Shown: positions 1-9,001, numbered from the stretch's first letter. The stretch is DNA of 35,106 nucleotides from Bacteroidales bacterium Bact_19 (GCA_001603595.1 LUZK01000065.1:1-35106); one strand, 5' to 3'. Translations and numbers: made by a program. The notes: generated from the letters alone by a model not told the origin.

Positions 1-23
1 ATTTTTAATATCAAAGTTTTTTG

Positions 24-31
24 CAAAGGTA
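24..31 (-). promoter_or_regulatory. possible -7 promoter element reading out of the left edge
   Basis: On the minus strand this reads TACCTTTG, a full match to the Bacteroidota -7 consensus TAnnTTTG. The nearest upstream TTG gives a spacing of only 14, shorter than the 18-22 seen at the better promoters here. If real, it would drive a minus-strand gene beyond the left edge, divergent from the dehydratase gene at 209. Nothing else was recognised in positions 1-196, which are very AT-rich. Confidence 0.25.
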
Positions 32-196
32 AAATATTTTTCACACAATTTTGATATTTATAAAAATTAATTTTATTTAAATTTTTTATCCTTTTATCGA
101 CCAGAATAAAACAACAAAATATCCATTTATCAAAATACATTATATTCTCTTTATTCATCAATTTTCTTTTATCTTTCTATATTATAATATTTTTCA

Positions 197-204
197 TAAA
201 TTTG
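197..204 (+). promoter_or_regulatory. -7 promoter element of the dehydratase gene
   Basis: TAAATTTG matches the Bacteroidota -7 consensus TAnnTTTG and ends 4 bases before the ATG at 209, so the transcript would be nearly leaderless. No convincing -33 TTTG is seen at the expected distance upstream, which lowers confidence. Confidence 0.4.
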
Positions 205-208
205 CAAT

Positions 209-2092
209 ATGAAACTAAACATAAACATATTACGAAGAATAACTCCAAGATGGTTAGTTTTTCTTATTGACCTTTCAATTTGCTTTTTATCTATTTTTTT
301 ATCTTACTATTTAAGGTTTAATTTCGTTATACCCGAAAAAGAAATAGATGCTATTCCCTTTGCTATTTTCTCGGTTTTAATAATCAGAATTATTTCTTTC
401 TTGGTTGGGAGAACATATACTGGAATGGTTAGATATACAGGTACAAAGGACATCCTAAGAATTTTTGTTACAATGTTTTTGGGAAGTGTTCTAATCCTGA
501 TTGTAAGCATTTCCTATTTGGCTTATAAAGATCGCTACTTAATACCTATCTCGATTATTATTATAGATTTTTTTGTTAGCACTTTTGTTCTTGCATTTTC
601 TCGTCTGTTTGTAAAAACATTGTTTCTAGAATTCAATACTCAAAAAAAAATACTCGAAAATATCCTAATTTACGGTACAGGGGATTTAGCTTTAATTACA
701 AAAAAAGCTCTTGACAGAAATCATAAAAACAATACCAAAGTAGTTGGATTTATTGATCATCATAAAAAATTAATTGGAAATAAAATTGATGGTGTAAAAG
801 TTTATAATATAAATAATATAGAAAAAGTTATTAAGGATAAGAATGTTTCTGCTATAATAATATCAGAAAAAGGTATTCCTACTTCGAGAAAAAGATTTTT
901 GGTAGATATTTGTATTGAAAATGATGTTGTGGTAAAAACAATTCCTAATATAAATTCTTGGATAAATGGTGAACTTACGATTAATCAATTAAAAAATATA
1001 AAAATAGAAGATTTACTTGAACGTCCGGAAATTGTTATGGATAAAGACAAAATTTCAGTACAAATTAAATATAAGACTATCCTCGTAACAGGAGCCGCAG
1101 GATCAATCGGAAGTGAAATTGTAAGACAACTTACGAATTTATTACCAAAGAAAATTATTCTTCTCGATATAGCTGAATCCCCTCTTTATGACATTGAACT
1201 TGAGCTAAAGGATTCTTTAAATTTCGGATCTTTTGAAATAGTGGTTGGTGATATTCGCAATAAGGAATTTATCGAAAAAGTTTTTGAAGAACAACAACCT
1301 GAAATAGTATTTCATGCTGCGGCTTATAAACATGTGCCAATGATGGAAAAACATCCTCATCAAGCAATAATAACTAATGTTTTAGGTACAAAAATAGTTG
1401 CTGATGCCGCAATTAAGTATAATGTAAAAAAATTTGTAATGATTAGCACCGATAAAGCAGTAAATCCTACTAATGTCATGGGGGCAAGCAAACGTATAGC
1501 TGAAATATATATTCAATCTTTATCGAAAATATCTAATGTTAATTTTATTACCACAAGATTTGGTAATGTTCTTGGATCAAATGGTTCGGTTATTCCTCGT
1601 TTTCGCAAACAAATAGAATCCGGGGGGCCGGTAACAGTTACTCATCCCGACGTTACAAGATATTTTATGACAATTCCCGAAGCCTGTCAGTTAGTGCTTG
1701 AAGCTGCCAGTATGGGTAAAGGGGGCGAAATTTTCATTTTCGATATGGGGGAATCTGTTAAAATTGTTAATCTTGCCGAAAAAATGATCTATCTTGCAGG
1801 ATTGAAGCCTAATAAAGATATTAAAATTTCATTCACCGGATTACGTCCCGGCGAAAAACTCTATGAAGAATTATTAGCTAATAAAGAAAACACTATTCCA
1901 ACATACCATTCTCAAATTATGATTGCTAAAGTTCGCGATTATGATAATAACGAAGTTTGCAACCAAATTCATGAGCTTATCGAAATAGCTAAAACTTATG
2001 ATAAATTCAAAATTGTAAGAAAAATGAAGGAGATTGTTCCTGAATTTATTAGTAAAAATTCGATTTATGAAGCATTAGATCCCAAAAATTAA
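209..2092 (+). CDS. membrane-bound nucleoside-diphosphate-sugar 4,6-dehydratase (WbpM/CapD/FlaA1 family)
   Basis: Long-type sugar-nucleotide dehydratase, 627 residues, expected to act on UDP-GlcNAc or a related sugar as the first step towards 6-deoxy amino sugars of surface polysaccharide or protein glycans. Four membrane segments lie at roughly residues 15-35, 47-67, 82-104 and 110-133. A first Rossmann-like region starts near 150 (IYGTGD). The catalytic SDR domain starts near 290 with TGAAGSIG (Gly295, Gly298, Gly301). The usual SDR Tyr-x-x-x-Lys is replaced by Met424-x-x-x-Lys428 within VMGASK, with Ser413/Thr414 upstream. This Ser-Met-Lys arrangement is known for WbpM-type enzymes, so the enzyme should be active. 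The ATG follows a -7 promoter element. Its stop overlaps the stop of the convergent methyltransferase. The exact sugar product cannot be read from sequence. Confidence 0.93.
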   Translation: MKLNINILRRITPRWLVFLIDLSICFLSIFLSYYLRFNFVIPEKEIDAIPFAIFSVLIIRIISFLVGRTYTGMVRYTGTKDILRIFVTMFLGSVLILIVSISYLAYKDRYLIPISIIIIDFFVSTFVLAFSRLFVKTLFLEFNTQKKILENILIYGTGDLALITKKALDRNHKNNTKVVGFIDHHKKLIGNKIDGVKVYNINNIEKVIKDKNVSAIIISEKGIPTSRKRFLVDICIENDVVVKTIPNINSWINGELTINQLKNIKIEDLLERPEIVMDKDKISVQIKYKTILVTGAAGSIGSEIVRQLTNLLPKKIILLDIAESPLYDIELELKDSLNFGSFEIVVGDIRNKEFIEKVFEEQQPEIVFHAAAYKHVPMMEKHPHQAIITNVLGTKIVADAAIKYNVKKFVMISTDKAVNPTNVMGASKRIAEIYIQSLSKISNVNFITTRFGNVLGSNGSVIPRFRKQIESGGPVTVTHPDVTRYFMTIPEACQLVLEAASMGKGGEIFIFDMGESVKIVNLAEKMIYLAGLKPNKDIKISFTGLRPGEKLYEELLANKENTIPTYHSQIMIAKVRDYDNNEVCNQIHELIEIAKTYDKFKIVRKMKEIVPEFISKNSIYEALDPKN

Positions 2093-2958
2093 TATCTTCC
2101 TCTTTTACACTGAATAAAATATCCATGATCAATAAAATTTCCTGTTGATGATTTTCCGTAAATTTTATCAAAAAGCAACTTATCAAAATCAGAAAATATA
2201 TTATCAAAAATTTTATATAGATGCTTATCGCTTATTTCATGGGAATAAATATTCATTATAAGAAACGATTCTTCATCTAACAATTCTCTTACATCCAACA
2301 GTAAATCCTCGAGCATATCATTTAATATCCATTTTTCATTTTTCACTCCTATTCCTATTGCCGGAGGATCTAAAATTATCATCTTATATTTTTTTTGTCT
2401 TTTTATATCTTTTTTTACAAATTTAACTGCATCATCAACGATAAATCGAATATTTGAAACTCCGGAATCTTGAGCATTTAATCTAGTGCGATCAACAATT
2501 TTTTGCACTGAATCCACATGCGTGACTTTACCCGCAAAGTTTGCCGCAAATACACTTGTAGAACCCGTATAGCCAAATAAATTAAGGACTTCACTATTAT
2601 TAAGATATTTTGAATTTTCTAAAATAAAATTCCAATTTAAAACTTGTTCAGGGAATAACCCTGTATGTTTTGACCCTGTAAGGGCAAGAGTTAAAATAAT
2701 CTTCACAGAATTGTAATATGACATTTGCCAGGTGTCCGGCATTTCTTTTAGCTTTTGCCAATATCCGAGTGTTTTGTCGGTTTCGAAAAATTCTGCATGT
2801 GCAATACTTTGCCATTCCTCATAACTTAATTTTGCATGATCTTTTGCAGTTATTTCTGGACGAATAAGAACATAATTGCCAAATTGCTCCAATTTTTTAC
2901 CTGAACCACAATCTATTAGTTTATACTGCGGAAATAATGAATTTAATTCAATCTTCAT
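2089..2958 (-). CDS. class I SAM-dependent methyltransferase, RlmI-like (probable rRNA methyltransferase)
   Basis: Predicted cytosolic SAM-dependent methyltransferase of about 289 residues. The SAM-binding region is visible as NLFGYTGS followed by an acidic end of strand 2 (THVDSV), then a DDA segment and the catalytic-type motif LDPPAIG, as in RlmI/YccW-like enzymes that methylate cytosine in 23S rRNA. The N-terminal PUA domain of full RlmI is not evident, so the substrate is uncertain. The open frame extends to a GTG at 2982, but the ATG at 2958 (MKIELNSLF) is preferred because it cuts the overlap with the upstream yhbP-like gene from 35 to 11 nt. It is the last gene of a minus-strand operon after the TrhP-like and YhbP-like genes. 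Its stop codon lies in the same TTAA as the stop of the convergent dehydratase. Confidence 0.82.
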   Translation of the reverse strand: MKIELNSLFPQYKLIDCGSGKKLEQFGNYVLIRPEITAKDHAKLSYEEWQSIAHAEFFETDKTLGYWQKLKEMPDTWQMSYYNSVKIILTLALTGSKHTGLFPEQVLNWNFILENSKYLNNSEVLNLFGYTGSTSVFAANFAGKVTHVDSVQKIVDRTRLNAQDSGVSNIRFIVDDAVKFVKKDIKRQKKYKMIILDPPAIGIGVKNEKWILNDMLEDLLLDVRELLDEESFLIMNIYSHEISDKHLYKIFDNIFSDFDKLLFDKIYGKSSTGNFIDHGYFIQCKRGRY

Positions 2959-3403
2959 TTTCGGGATTTGAATTTGTTTCACGGGACCAATATAACTTTT
3001 TCCCGAATCCCAATCTGTTATCGGTCATTTTTATAATTTTAATATCTATTTTCCACAAATCTGTTTTATGTAAAATTGCAAAAGGGAATCGGGAAAGATA
3101 TTTAATTGTGTACTTTGAGTTATCGGAATTTTCAACTTTTATTAATTCACCGGTAAATTGTATTCCCCTGATTTTTCCAATTACATTAGTTTCTAGAACT
3201 ACACTTCCGGAAACTTTAGTATTTAAAGTAGCCATACGGATATGCTTAGTATCTGAATCAGAAGTAAACAAAAAAGCATTTTCTTCTTCAAGATAAACGT
3301 AAAAGCAATTACAGCACCAAGACTCATTCTCTACACAGGTAGCTAACGTAAGAACATGATGTTTTTTAATAAATTCGATTATTCTTTTGTCCGGAGCTGT
3401 CAT
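2948..3403 (-). CDS. YhbP-like UPF0306 protein (flavin-binding split-barrel fold)
   Basis: 151-residue protein resembling E. coli YhbP (UPF0306) along its whole length. Shared segments as I recall the family are the N-terminal HHVLTLAT, the central IRGIQFTGE and the C-terminal MTDNRLGFGKKLYW. The family has the pyridoxamine-phosphate-oxidase-like split barrel and is expected to bind a flavin; no reaction is established. Its start overlaps the stop of the upstream U32 gene by 4 nt (ATGA type), which indicates translational coupling. In E. coli yhbP also lies near U32 genes (yhbU/yhbV), so the association recurs. Confidence is high for the family and low for any function. Confidence 0.85.
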   Translation of the reverse strand: MTAPDKRIIEFIKKHHVLTLATCVENESWCCNCFYVYLEEENAFLFTSDSDTKHIRMATLNTKVSGSVVLETNVIGKIRGIQFTGELIKVENSDNSKYTIKYLSRFPFAILHKTDLWKIDIKIIKMTDNRLGFGKKLYWSRETNSNPENED

Positions 3404-4671
3404 TTATTTTTTTTAAGTTCTTCCGTATCGACTAATTTAAACAATTTATCCCCACGACGTACTAATTCCGCTGTTTTTATCGAAAAAATATCCGACTGTA
3501 TAACTTCATCAACCCTAACAAGATCTTTGCGTATTTCTTCAACAAATTGTTGTACAACTCCAGTTGTTGGTCCAGTAAATATTATCTCATCTCCTACCGA
3601 GAGTTTTTCAGCAGTATCAATTTTTACTTCGGCAACACCAATTTGAGAAAAATAATTTCTTACCAATCCAAGATAAACTTTTGTTTTGGTAGCTTTTGAT
3701 CCATAACTCTTTGACCATTCTCCAAGTTTTTGTCCAAGATAATATCCATTCCAGAAACCTCTGTTAAATACTGTACTCAAACGATCAGTCCATTCTTTAA
3801 TTTTTTCTTGCGTATAACTCCCTTCCAAAACAGCTTCAATGGCCTCATTATAACATTCTACTACTGTTTTTACATATTCTGCACTCCTGGCCCTACCTTC
3901 AATTTTCAAAACACTAACCCCTGCTTCAATAATTTTATCAATAAAACCTATAGTACAGAGATCTTTCGGAGACATCAAATATTCATTATCAACCTCAATT
4001 TCCGCTCCGGTTTCTTTGTCAGTAAGAATGTATGGACGACGACAGTTCTGAAGGCAGGAGCCCCTGTTAGCTGAATAATAGTACTCATGCAAACTCAGAT
4101 AACACTTCCCGGAAATGGCCATACATAATGCTCCATGGGCAAATATTTCTACCTGGACTAAACTCCCTGAAGGACCTGTAATATTTCGTTCTTTTATTTG
4201 TTTGCAAATATCTGATACCTGCTCAAGACTCAATTCTCTGGCAAGTACCATTACGTCGCAATACTTTGAAAAATATTCAACTGCTTCTATGTTCGAAATA
4301 TTAAGCTGCGTCGAAGCATGGATTTCGATATTCTTTTTGTATGCGTAATTTAAAACTGCGATATCAGTTGCTATAATTGCACTAACACCGGTTTCAGCAG
4401 CAGCATCAATAATCTCCCGCATTTTGTACAATTCATGATCGTAAATTATTGTATTTACAGTGAGATATGTCCTAACATTATTTTGCTTACAAATTGAAAC
4501 AATATTTCTTAAATCTTCAATTGTAAAATTATTTGAAGACCTTGCCCTCATATTTAATTTTTCGATCCCGAAATAAACAGAATTAGCTCCGGCTTGTATT
4601 GCTGCCATTAGAGATTCATAAGAACCAACAGGGGCCATCAAATCTATGGTTTTTCTTTGCATATCTTTCAT
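3400..4671 (-). CDS. U32 family protein, TrhP-like tRNA hydroxylation factor
   Basis: About 423 residues of the peptidase U32 family. Despite the name, characterised bacterial members such as TrhP (YegQ) and UbiU/UbiV act in hydroxylation; TrhP is needed for 5-hydroxyuridine at tRNA position 34. The signature FAHGALCMA is followed by GKC, RGSC and QNC, giving four cysteines (about 183, 190, 206 and 210) that match the Fe-S ligands of the family. A C-terminal beta domain follows from about residue 330. The open frame reaches a GTG at 4710, but a promoter lies inside that extension, so the ATG at 4671 (MKDMQRK) is chosen; ATG 4662 is also possible. First gene of an operon with the YhbP-like and methyltransferase genes. 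TrhP is favoured over UbiU/V because it is a single U32 gene with the C-terminal domain and no SCP2-type partner. Confidence 0.85.
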   Translation of the reverse strand: MKDMQRKTIDLMAPVGSYESLMAAIQAGANSVYFGIEKLNMRARSSNNFTIEDLRNIVSICKQNNVRTYLTVNTIIYDHELYKMREIIDAAAETGVSAIIATDIAVLNYAYKKNIEIHASTQLNISNIEAVEYFSKYCDVMVLARELSLEQVSDICKQIKERNITGPSGSLVQVEIFAHGALCMAISGKCYLSLHEYYYSANRGSCLQNCRRPYILTDKETGAEIEVDNEYLMSPKDLCTIGFIDKIIEAGVSVLKIEGRARSAEYVKTVVECYNEAIEAVLEGSYTQEKIKEWTDRLSTVFNRGFWNGYYLGQKLGEWSKSYGSKATKTKVYLGLVRNYFSQIGVAEVKIDTAEKLSVGDEIIFTGPTTGVVQQFVEEIRKDLVRVDEVIQSDIFSIKTAELVRRGDKLFKLVDTEELKKNK

Positions 4672-4679
4672 AATTGTTG

Positions 4680-4712
4680 CAAAATTAGAAAAATAATCAT
4701 TTAACAGCACAA
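4680..4712 (-). promoter_or_regulatory. promoter of the trhP-like operon
   Basis: On the minus strand TTG (4712-4710) is followed after 22 nt by TAATTTTG (4687-4680), a full match to TAnnTTTG. The ATG at 4671 lies 8 nt further on. The site falls within the longer GTG-started open frame and argues against that start. Confidence 0.55.
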
Positions 4713-4771
4713 TGGAACATTTTCAGAAATAAACATATTTTTTGGGAAGGAATAAAATTTGTGATAAAAAT

Positions 4772-6001
4772 TTACAATGCAGCAAGCAACAAATCTATAT
4801 CTTTAGAAAACAATCCATGATATAATCCAATGTGTTCGTCGGTTAGTACTCCATTAAAAATATATACCCCTGATCTTATTCCTGGATTTTGTTTAAGATA
4901 TTGTATTAAACTACCGCTTTTATTAAATCTTAATAGTTCTTCGGCTAAAACATTACTGATAGCATAAGAGGCTGTCCTTGCCACACGAGAAGCAATATTC
5001 GGAACACAATAATGAATTACTCCATGCTTTATATAAACCGGATTTTTATGAGTCGTTGGTCTTCCGGTCTCAAAAATTCCTCCCTGGTCTATACCTATAT
5101 CTATGATTACTGAATTTGGCTTCATCATTTTCACCATTTCTTCAGTAACAATAATATTCGGCATTCTATCAGGATTTCTAATGGCACCGATAACAACATC
5201 AGCAGTTTTTATTGCGTTTAACAAAACTTTAGAATGTATGGTACTTGTAAAAATATTTGCCCCAACAGTTTGCTGCAGTTTTGACAAATTAGTAACGGAA
5301 TAATCAAAAACTTTAACTAAAGCACCAAGACTATATGCAGTTTGTGCAGCAAAAGTGCCTGCAACTCCGGCCCCGATAATAACAACTTCACTTGGTGAAA
5401 CTCCGGTTATGCCTCCTAACATTTCGCCTTTCCCCTTATGAACATTACTTAAATACTCCGAAGCAATTAAAATTGAACTTCTTCCTGCTATTTCGCTCAT
5501 TGATTTTACAATAGGATTTGATCCTTGATTATCCTGCATTGACTCAAAAGCTATGGCTGTAACTTTTTTACTCATCAGTTCGATGAAATAATTTTTATCT
5601 TGAGTATTAGTATGCAATGAGGTAAATATTATCTGATTCCCGGAAAGTAATGCGATTTCCTCTGTAGTTAGAGGGAATATCTTCAATATTATATCGGCGG
5701 AATAAATTTCAGCTTTATCTTCGGTTATTCTTGCTCCATATTCCGAATATTGATGATCGGAGAAGTTTGCTCCCTTACCGGCTCCTCTTTCAATTATTAT
5801 TTCAAAATCTCCTCCTTTTTTTAATAACATCTCTACAGCTAACGGTGCTAACGGAACCCTATGTTCAATGCCTGAATTATCTGCCGGAATGCCGATTTTT
5901 ATTATTTTACTGTCTTTCTTTATATCCAACATTTCTTCCTGAGGCATTAAAGACACTTTATTCAGCATAACTTGCTTTACTGATGTTGTCGAAGATGTCA
6001 T
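4772..6001 (-). CDS. ald: alanine dehydrogenase (AlaDH/PNT family)
   Basis: NAD-dependent alanine dehydrogenase, interconverting L-alanine and pyruvate plus ammonia in the cytosol. 409 residues, longer than B. subtilis Ald because of an N-terminal extension of about 33 residues. Substrate-site residues are present: Arg48 in EHRVPL, Lys107 in LKIFP and His130 in SLHTN, matching Arg15, Lys75 and His96 of the family as I recall them. The NAD-binding glycine motif is GAGVAG (210-215), followed by the conserved IDQGG segment. The same fold occurs in transhydrogenase alpha subunits, but there is no membrane part and no pntB neighbour. Transcribed alone from a promoter about 30 nt upstream. Confidence 0.87.
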   Translation of the reverse strand: MTSSTTSVKQVMLNKVSLMPQEEMLDIKKDSKIIKIGIPADNSGIEHRVPLAPLAVEMLLKKGGDFEIIIERGAGKGANFSDHQYSEYGARITEDKAEIYSADIILKIFPLTTEEIALLSGNQIIFTSLHTNTQDKNYFIELMSKKVTAIAFESMQDNQGSNPIVKSMSEIAGRSSILIASEYLSNVHKGKGEMLGGITGVSPSEVVIIGAGVAGTFAAQTAYSLGALVKVFDYSVTNLSKLQQTVGANIFTSTIHSKVLLNAIKTADVVIGAIRNPDRMPNIIVTEEMVKMMKPNSVIIDIGIDQGGIFETGRPTTHKNPVYIKHGVIHYCVPNIASRVARTASYAISNVLAEELLRFNKSGSLIQYLKQNPGIRSGVYIFNGVLTDEHIGLYHGLFSKDIDLLLAAL

Positions 6002-6029
6002 AATGATAGTTTTTATATTATAAAATTAA

Positions 6030-6061
6030 CAAATTTACATTTTTCTTGTTTTTCTAGCCAA
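6030..6061 (-). promoter_or_regulatory. promoter of the alanine dehydrogenase gene
   Basis: Minus strand: TTG (6061-6059), 21-nt spacer, then TAAATTTG (6037-6030), a full match to the Bacteroidota -7 consensus. It leaves a leader of roughly 20-25 nt before the ATG at 6001. Confidence 0.55.
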
Positions 6062-6075
6062 CACATAGTTATCAT

Positions 6076-8205
6076 TTATTCTCCTTCAGCTAGCTCTAGA
6101 TCTATGTGCTTACGTTGCATATTTACCTTCACAATTTTTACTCTTACTTCATCGCCCAACGAATAGATTTTTTTTGTATAAGTGCCGATTATACTATATT
6201 CATCCCCACTGTAAAAATAGAAATCATCATTCATTGAACGAATATGTACCAGTCCTTCGCATGCGTTCTCTTTCATCTGGACAAAAAGCCCCCATTCTGT
6301 AACTCCCGATATCACTCCATCGAATTCTTTTCCAATTTTATCAGCCATAAATTCTACCTGCTTATATTTTATCGAGGCTCTCTCTGCGAGTGTTGCTTGT
6401 TGTTCCATAAATGAACAATGCTTAGCTTTTTCCTCTAGTCCCTGATATTTGTTTTTTTTCTTTTCAATATAATCAAAACACAACCTGTGGACAATTAAAT
6501 CTGGATAACGCCTTATGGGTGAAGTAAAATGAGTATAGTAATCAAAAGCTAATCCGTAATGACCGATATTTTTTGTTGAATAAATCGCTTTTGCCATAGT
6601 CCTGATTGCAAGATTTTCAATAATATTTTGATGAGCCTCACCTTTAACTTTGTCTATCATCTCATTCATCGAGCGTGAAATTGTAATTTTATTAGTAGTA
6701 TCTATTTTCAATCCGAATTTGGTTATAAAATTTGAAAATTGCTTAAGTTTATCATGGTCGGGTTCTGCATGCACGCGATAAACAAATTCGCTGTTTTGAT
6801 AATTTTTACCTATAGTTTCGGCAACTTTTCTATTTGCCAAAAGCATAAACTCTTCAATAAGATTATTTGATTCTTTTGTTTCCTTAAAATAAACCCCTGT
6901 TGGTTCAGCTTTCTCATTCAAAATGAACTTTATTTCAGAATGATCAAATGCAAAAGCTCCATTTTTCAACCTTTGTGAACGTAATTTTTTAGAAATTTCA
7001 TTTAAAACAGTTAATTCATAGGCAAAATCTCCTTGTTTGTTATCTATTATTTCTTGTGCTTCATCGTAGTTAAATCTTCTGTCGGAATTAATTATCGTTT
7101 TAACAATTCTGTAATCATGAATTTTTGCATTAATATCAATGTTGAAAATTACGGAATAACATAATTTATCTTCATTTGGCCGGAGCGAACATACAAAATT
7201 CGATAATTTCTCCGGCAACATTGGCACTACCCTGTCAACAAGATATACTGAAGTTGCTCTTGAATATGCTTCTTTATCTAATAAAGAGCCTTCTCTCACA
7301 TAAAATGAAACATCAGCTATATGAACGCCTACTTCGAACAAATCATCCTTTAGTTTTTTAAAAGAAAGAGCATCGTCAAAATCTTTTGCATCGGCAGGAT
7401 CAATGGTAAATGTTATAACGTTCCTAAAGTCTTCGCGAGTTTCGTATTCTTTTTGGGAAATTGTTTCTGAAATTTTTTCAGATTCTGCAATAACTTCATC
7501 AATAAATGAATACGGTAAACCGAACTCTTCAAGTATAGCATGAATTTCTACTTCATTTTCTCCTTGTTTTCCTAGAATTTTAACAATCTCGCCTGTAGGA
7601 TTTTTAGATTTCTTTTTCCATTCCGTGATTTCAACCACAACCTTTTCTCCATCAACTGCTCCATTAAGCTTATCGTAAGGGATAAAAATATCATACGGCA
7701 TTTTAGGATTATCGGGTACTAAAAATGCATAATTTCCCGATTTTTCGAGTGTTCCAACAAACCTTAGAGTAGCTCTTTCGATAATTTCGACAACCTCTCC
7801 TTCCATCTTTCCTCCTTTACGCATTGCATAGAGCCTAACTCTTACCTTATCACCATGTAAAGCAGTATTTAGATTTGCAAATGGGATAAATACCTCATCG
7901 TGCAATTCAGCACTTATTAATGATGCTGTCCCTTTTTTACTTAAGTCTATTGTACCTACAACAAAACCCGCTTTAGATCTTAACTGATATTTACCCTTAT
8001 CTACCTCTGCAACTATACCGGCATTCACTAAATCTTTAATTATTGATTTTACAAATTCTTTATCAACGTCTCCTCCTAATCTTGCTGAAATCTGTTTATA
8101 ATTAAACTGTTTCTTTGGTGAGGCAGAGAAAATGGTTAAAATCTCTGATGTTAAACTCGACTTATTCAAATCAATTTTTTGGGGGAAATTTTTCTTATTC
8201 TTCAT
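6076..8205 (-). CDS. rnr: ribonuclease R (3'-5' exoribonuclease)
   Basis: RNase R, a processive 3'-to-5' exoribonuclease that degrades structured RNA. About 709 residues, normal for Bacteroidota. Order of domains: winged-helix region (about 15-75), cold-shock/OB domains (about 80-230), RNB catalytic domain with the acidic signature IDPADAKDFDDA near residue 275, and a C-terminal S1 domain (about 630-705, GVISGVTEWGLFV). The aspartates of the RNB active site are intact. The open frame extends to a GTG at 8214, but the ATG at 8205 (MKNKKNF) is more likely. Divergent from the lipoprotein gene at 8320. RNase II is excluded by the N-terminal helix-turn-helix and the basic N-terminus. Confidence 0.94.
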   Translation of the reverse strand: MKNKKNFPQKIDLNKSSLTSEILTIFSASPKKQFNYKQISARLGGDVDKEFVKSIIKDLVNAGIVAEVDKGKYQLRSKAGFVVGTIDLSKKGTASLISAELHDEVFIPFANLNTALHGDKVRVRLYAMRKGGKMEGEVVEIIERATLRFVGTLEKSGNYAFLVPDNPKMPYDIFIPYDKLNGAVDGEKVVVEITEWKKKSKNPTGEIVKILGKQGENEVEIHAILEEFGLPYSFIDEVIAESEKISETISQKEYETREDFRNVITFTIDPADAKDFDDALSFKKLKDDLFEVGVHIADVSFYVREGSLLDKEAYSRATSVYLVDRVVPMLPEKLSNFVCSLRPNEDKLCYSVIFNIDINAKIHDYRIVKTIINSDRRFNYDEAQEIIDNKQGDFAYELTVLNEISKKLRSQRLKNGAFAFDHSEIKFILNEKAEPTGVYFKETKESNNLIEEFMLLANRKVAETIGKNYQNSEFVYRVHAEPDHDKLKQFSNFITKFGLKIDTTNKITISRSMNEMIDKVKGEAHQNIIENLAIRTMAKAIYSTKNIGHYGLAFDYYTHFTSPIRRYPDLIVHRLCFDYIEKKKNKYQGLEEKAKHCSFMEQQATLAERASIKYKQVEFMADKIGKEFDGVISGVTEWGLFVQMKENACEGLVHIRSMNDDFYFYSGDEYSIIGTYTKKIYSLGDEVRVKIVKVNMQRKHIDLELAEGE

Positions 8206-8253
8206 TTTTGGCACTATGTTTGAAAATTATTATGTAATTACGTTCTAAAAAGT

Positions 8254-8282
8254 TTTGAATTTACAAAAAATTTTTAATTTTA
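8254..8282 (+). promoter_or_regulatory. possible promoter of the lipoprotein gene
   Basis: TTTG (8254-8257), 17-nt spacer, TAATTTTA (8275-8282), which has one mismatch to TAnnTTTG. The same 10-base string TAATTTTACA occurs upstream of sppA on the minus strand. The spacing is at the short end. Confidence 0.3.
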
Positions 8283-8319
8283 CAGAATATTTAATATTAA
8301 TTAACTAAATTTTATTGCC

Positions 8320-8910
8320 ATGAAAACAAAGACTTTATTAAGATCAAGCATTTTTTTAATGATTGCTTTCGCAACTGTACTTTCTTTCAGCTCTTGCAAA
8401 AAGAAAAAAGATGTAATTAAACCTGACAAAAACGCAAAAGAAATTATCATTCCTTGTAAGAATGAAGGTCGTTCAGACAAAAACTTCTTCAGAGCAGACG
8501 CACAAGCTACTTCTCAAGACATGAGCCTCTCAAGGGAAAAAGCTTTAACTGCAGCAAAACAAAGACTTGCAGGTTTGATTGAAACTAAAATTAAATCAGT
8601 TACCGATCGTTATGTAAACGAAACTGAAGTTGGTAAAAATTCAGAATTCGAACAAAAATTCGAAAACTTAACCCGCGAAGTGATTAATCAAACTCTTGTT
8701 GACATTGCTATAGTTTGTGAAAAGAACTTCCAGGAACAAAATGGTAAATATACTACTTACATTGCCATTGAAGTAAGTAAAGATGCAATGTTAAACGGAA
8801 TCAACAACAAAATTACTAAAGACCAAAAGTTAAGAGTTGATTACGACAAAATGAAATTCGAACAAATCTTCAATCAAGAAATGGAAAAACTTGAACAAGA
8901 AAGCAGATAA
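8320..8910 (+). CDS. small lipoprotein, LPP20-like
   Basis: 196-residue exported lipoprotein. A hydrophobic signal ends in the lipobox-like SFSSC with lipidated Cys26, followed by a run of lysines. The mature part has a segment of the type RADAQATSQDMSLSREKA with alanine-rich helical sequence, then a beta strand (YTTYIAIEV) and a charged C-terminal helix. This pattern resembles the LPP20-type lipoproteins found in many Gram-negative bacteria, whose function is not established. Very regular codon use and its own terminator suggest a well expressed monocistronic gene. The family assignment is by pattern only. Confidence 0.7.
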   Translation: MKTKTLLRSSIFLMIAFATVLSFSSCKKKKDVIKPDKNAKEIIIPCKNEGRSDKNFFRADAQATSQDMSLSREKALTAAKQRLAGLIETKIKSVTDRYVNETEVGKNSEFEQKFENLTREVINQTLVDIAIVCEKNFQEQNGKYTTYIAIEVSKDAMLNGINNKITKDQKLRVDYDKMKFEQIFNQEMEKLEQESR

Positions 8911-8923
8911 AAATGTTCAACAT

Positions 8924-8958
8924 TAAAAAAAAGGTCATCAAAATGATGGCCTTTTTTT
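8924..8958. terminator. bidirectional rho-independent terminator
   Basis: The hairpin GGTCATC / GATGGCC with loop AAAAT is flanked by a run of A on the left and a run of T on the right, so it has a U-tract in both directions. It serves the lipoprotein gene (+) and the convergent kdsB-GT4-rnhB operon (-), whose last stop is at 9002. Confidence 0.85.
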
Positions 8959-9001
8959 GTTATACTTTAAATGAATATTAAAATTCAAATACAGTTAGAA
9001 C

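Noticed and set aside
3400-4671. Collagenase-type peptidase
   Set aside because: The U32 name is historical. The four Fe-S-type cysteines and the architecture fit hydroxylation proteins of the TrhP group.
4772-6001. NAD(P) transhydrogenase alpha subunit
   Set aside because: No membrane segments and no pntB gene nearby; the Arg, Lys and His of alanine dehydrogenase are present.
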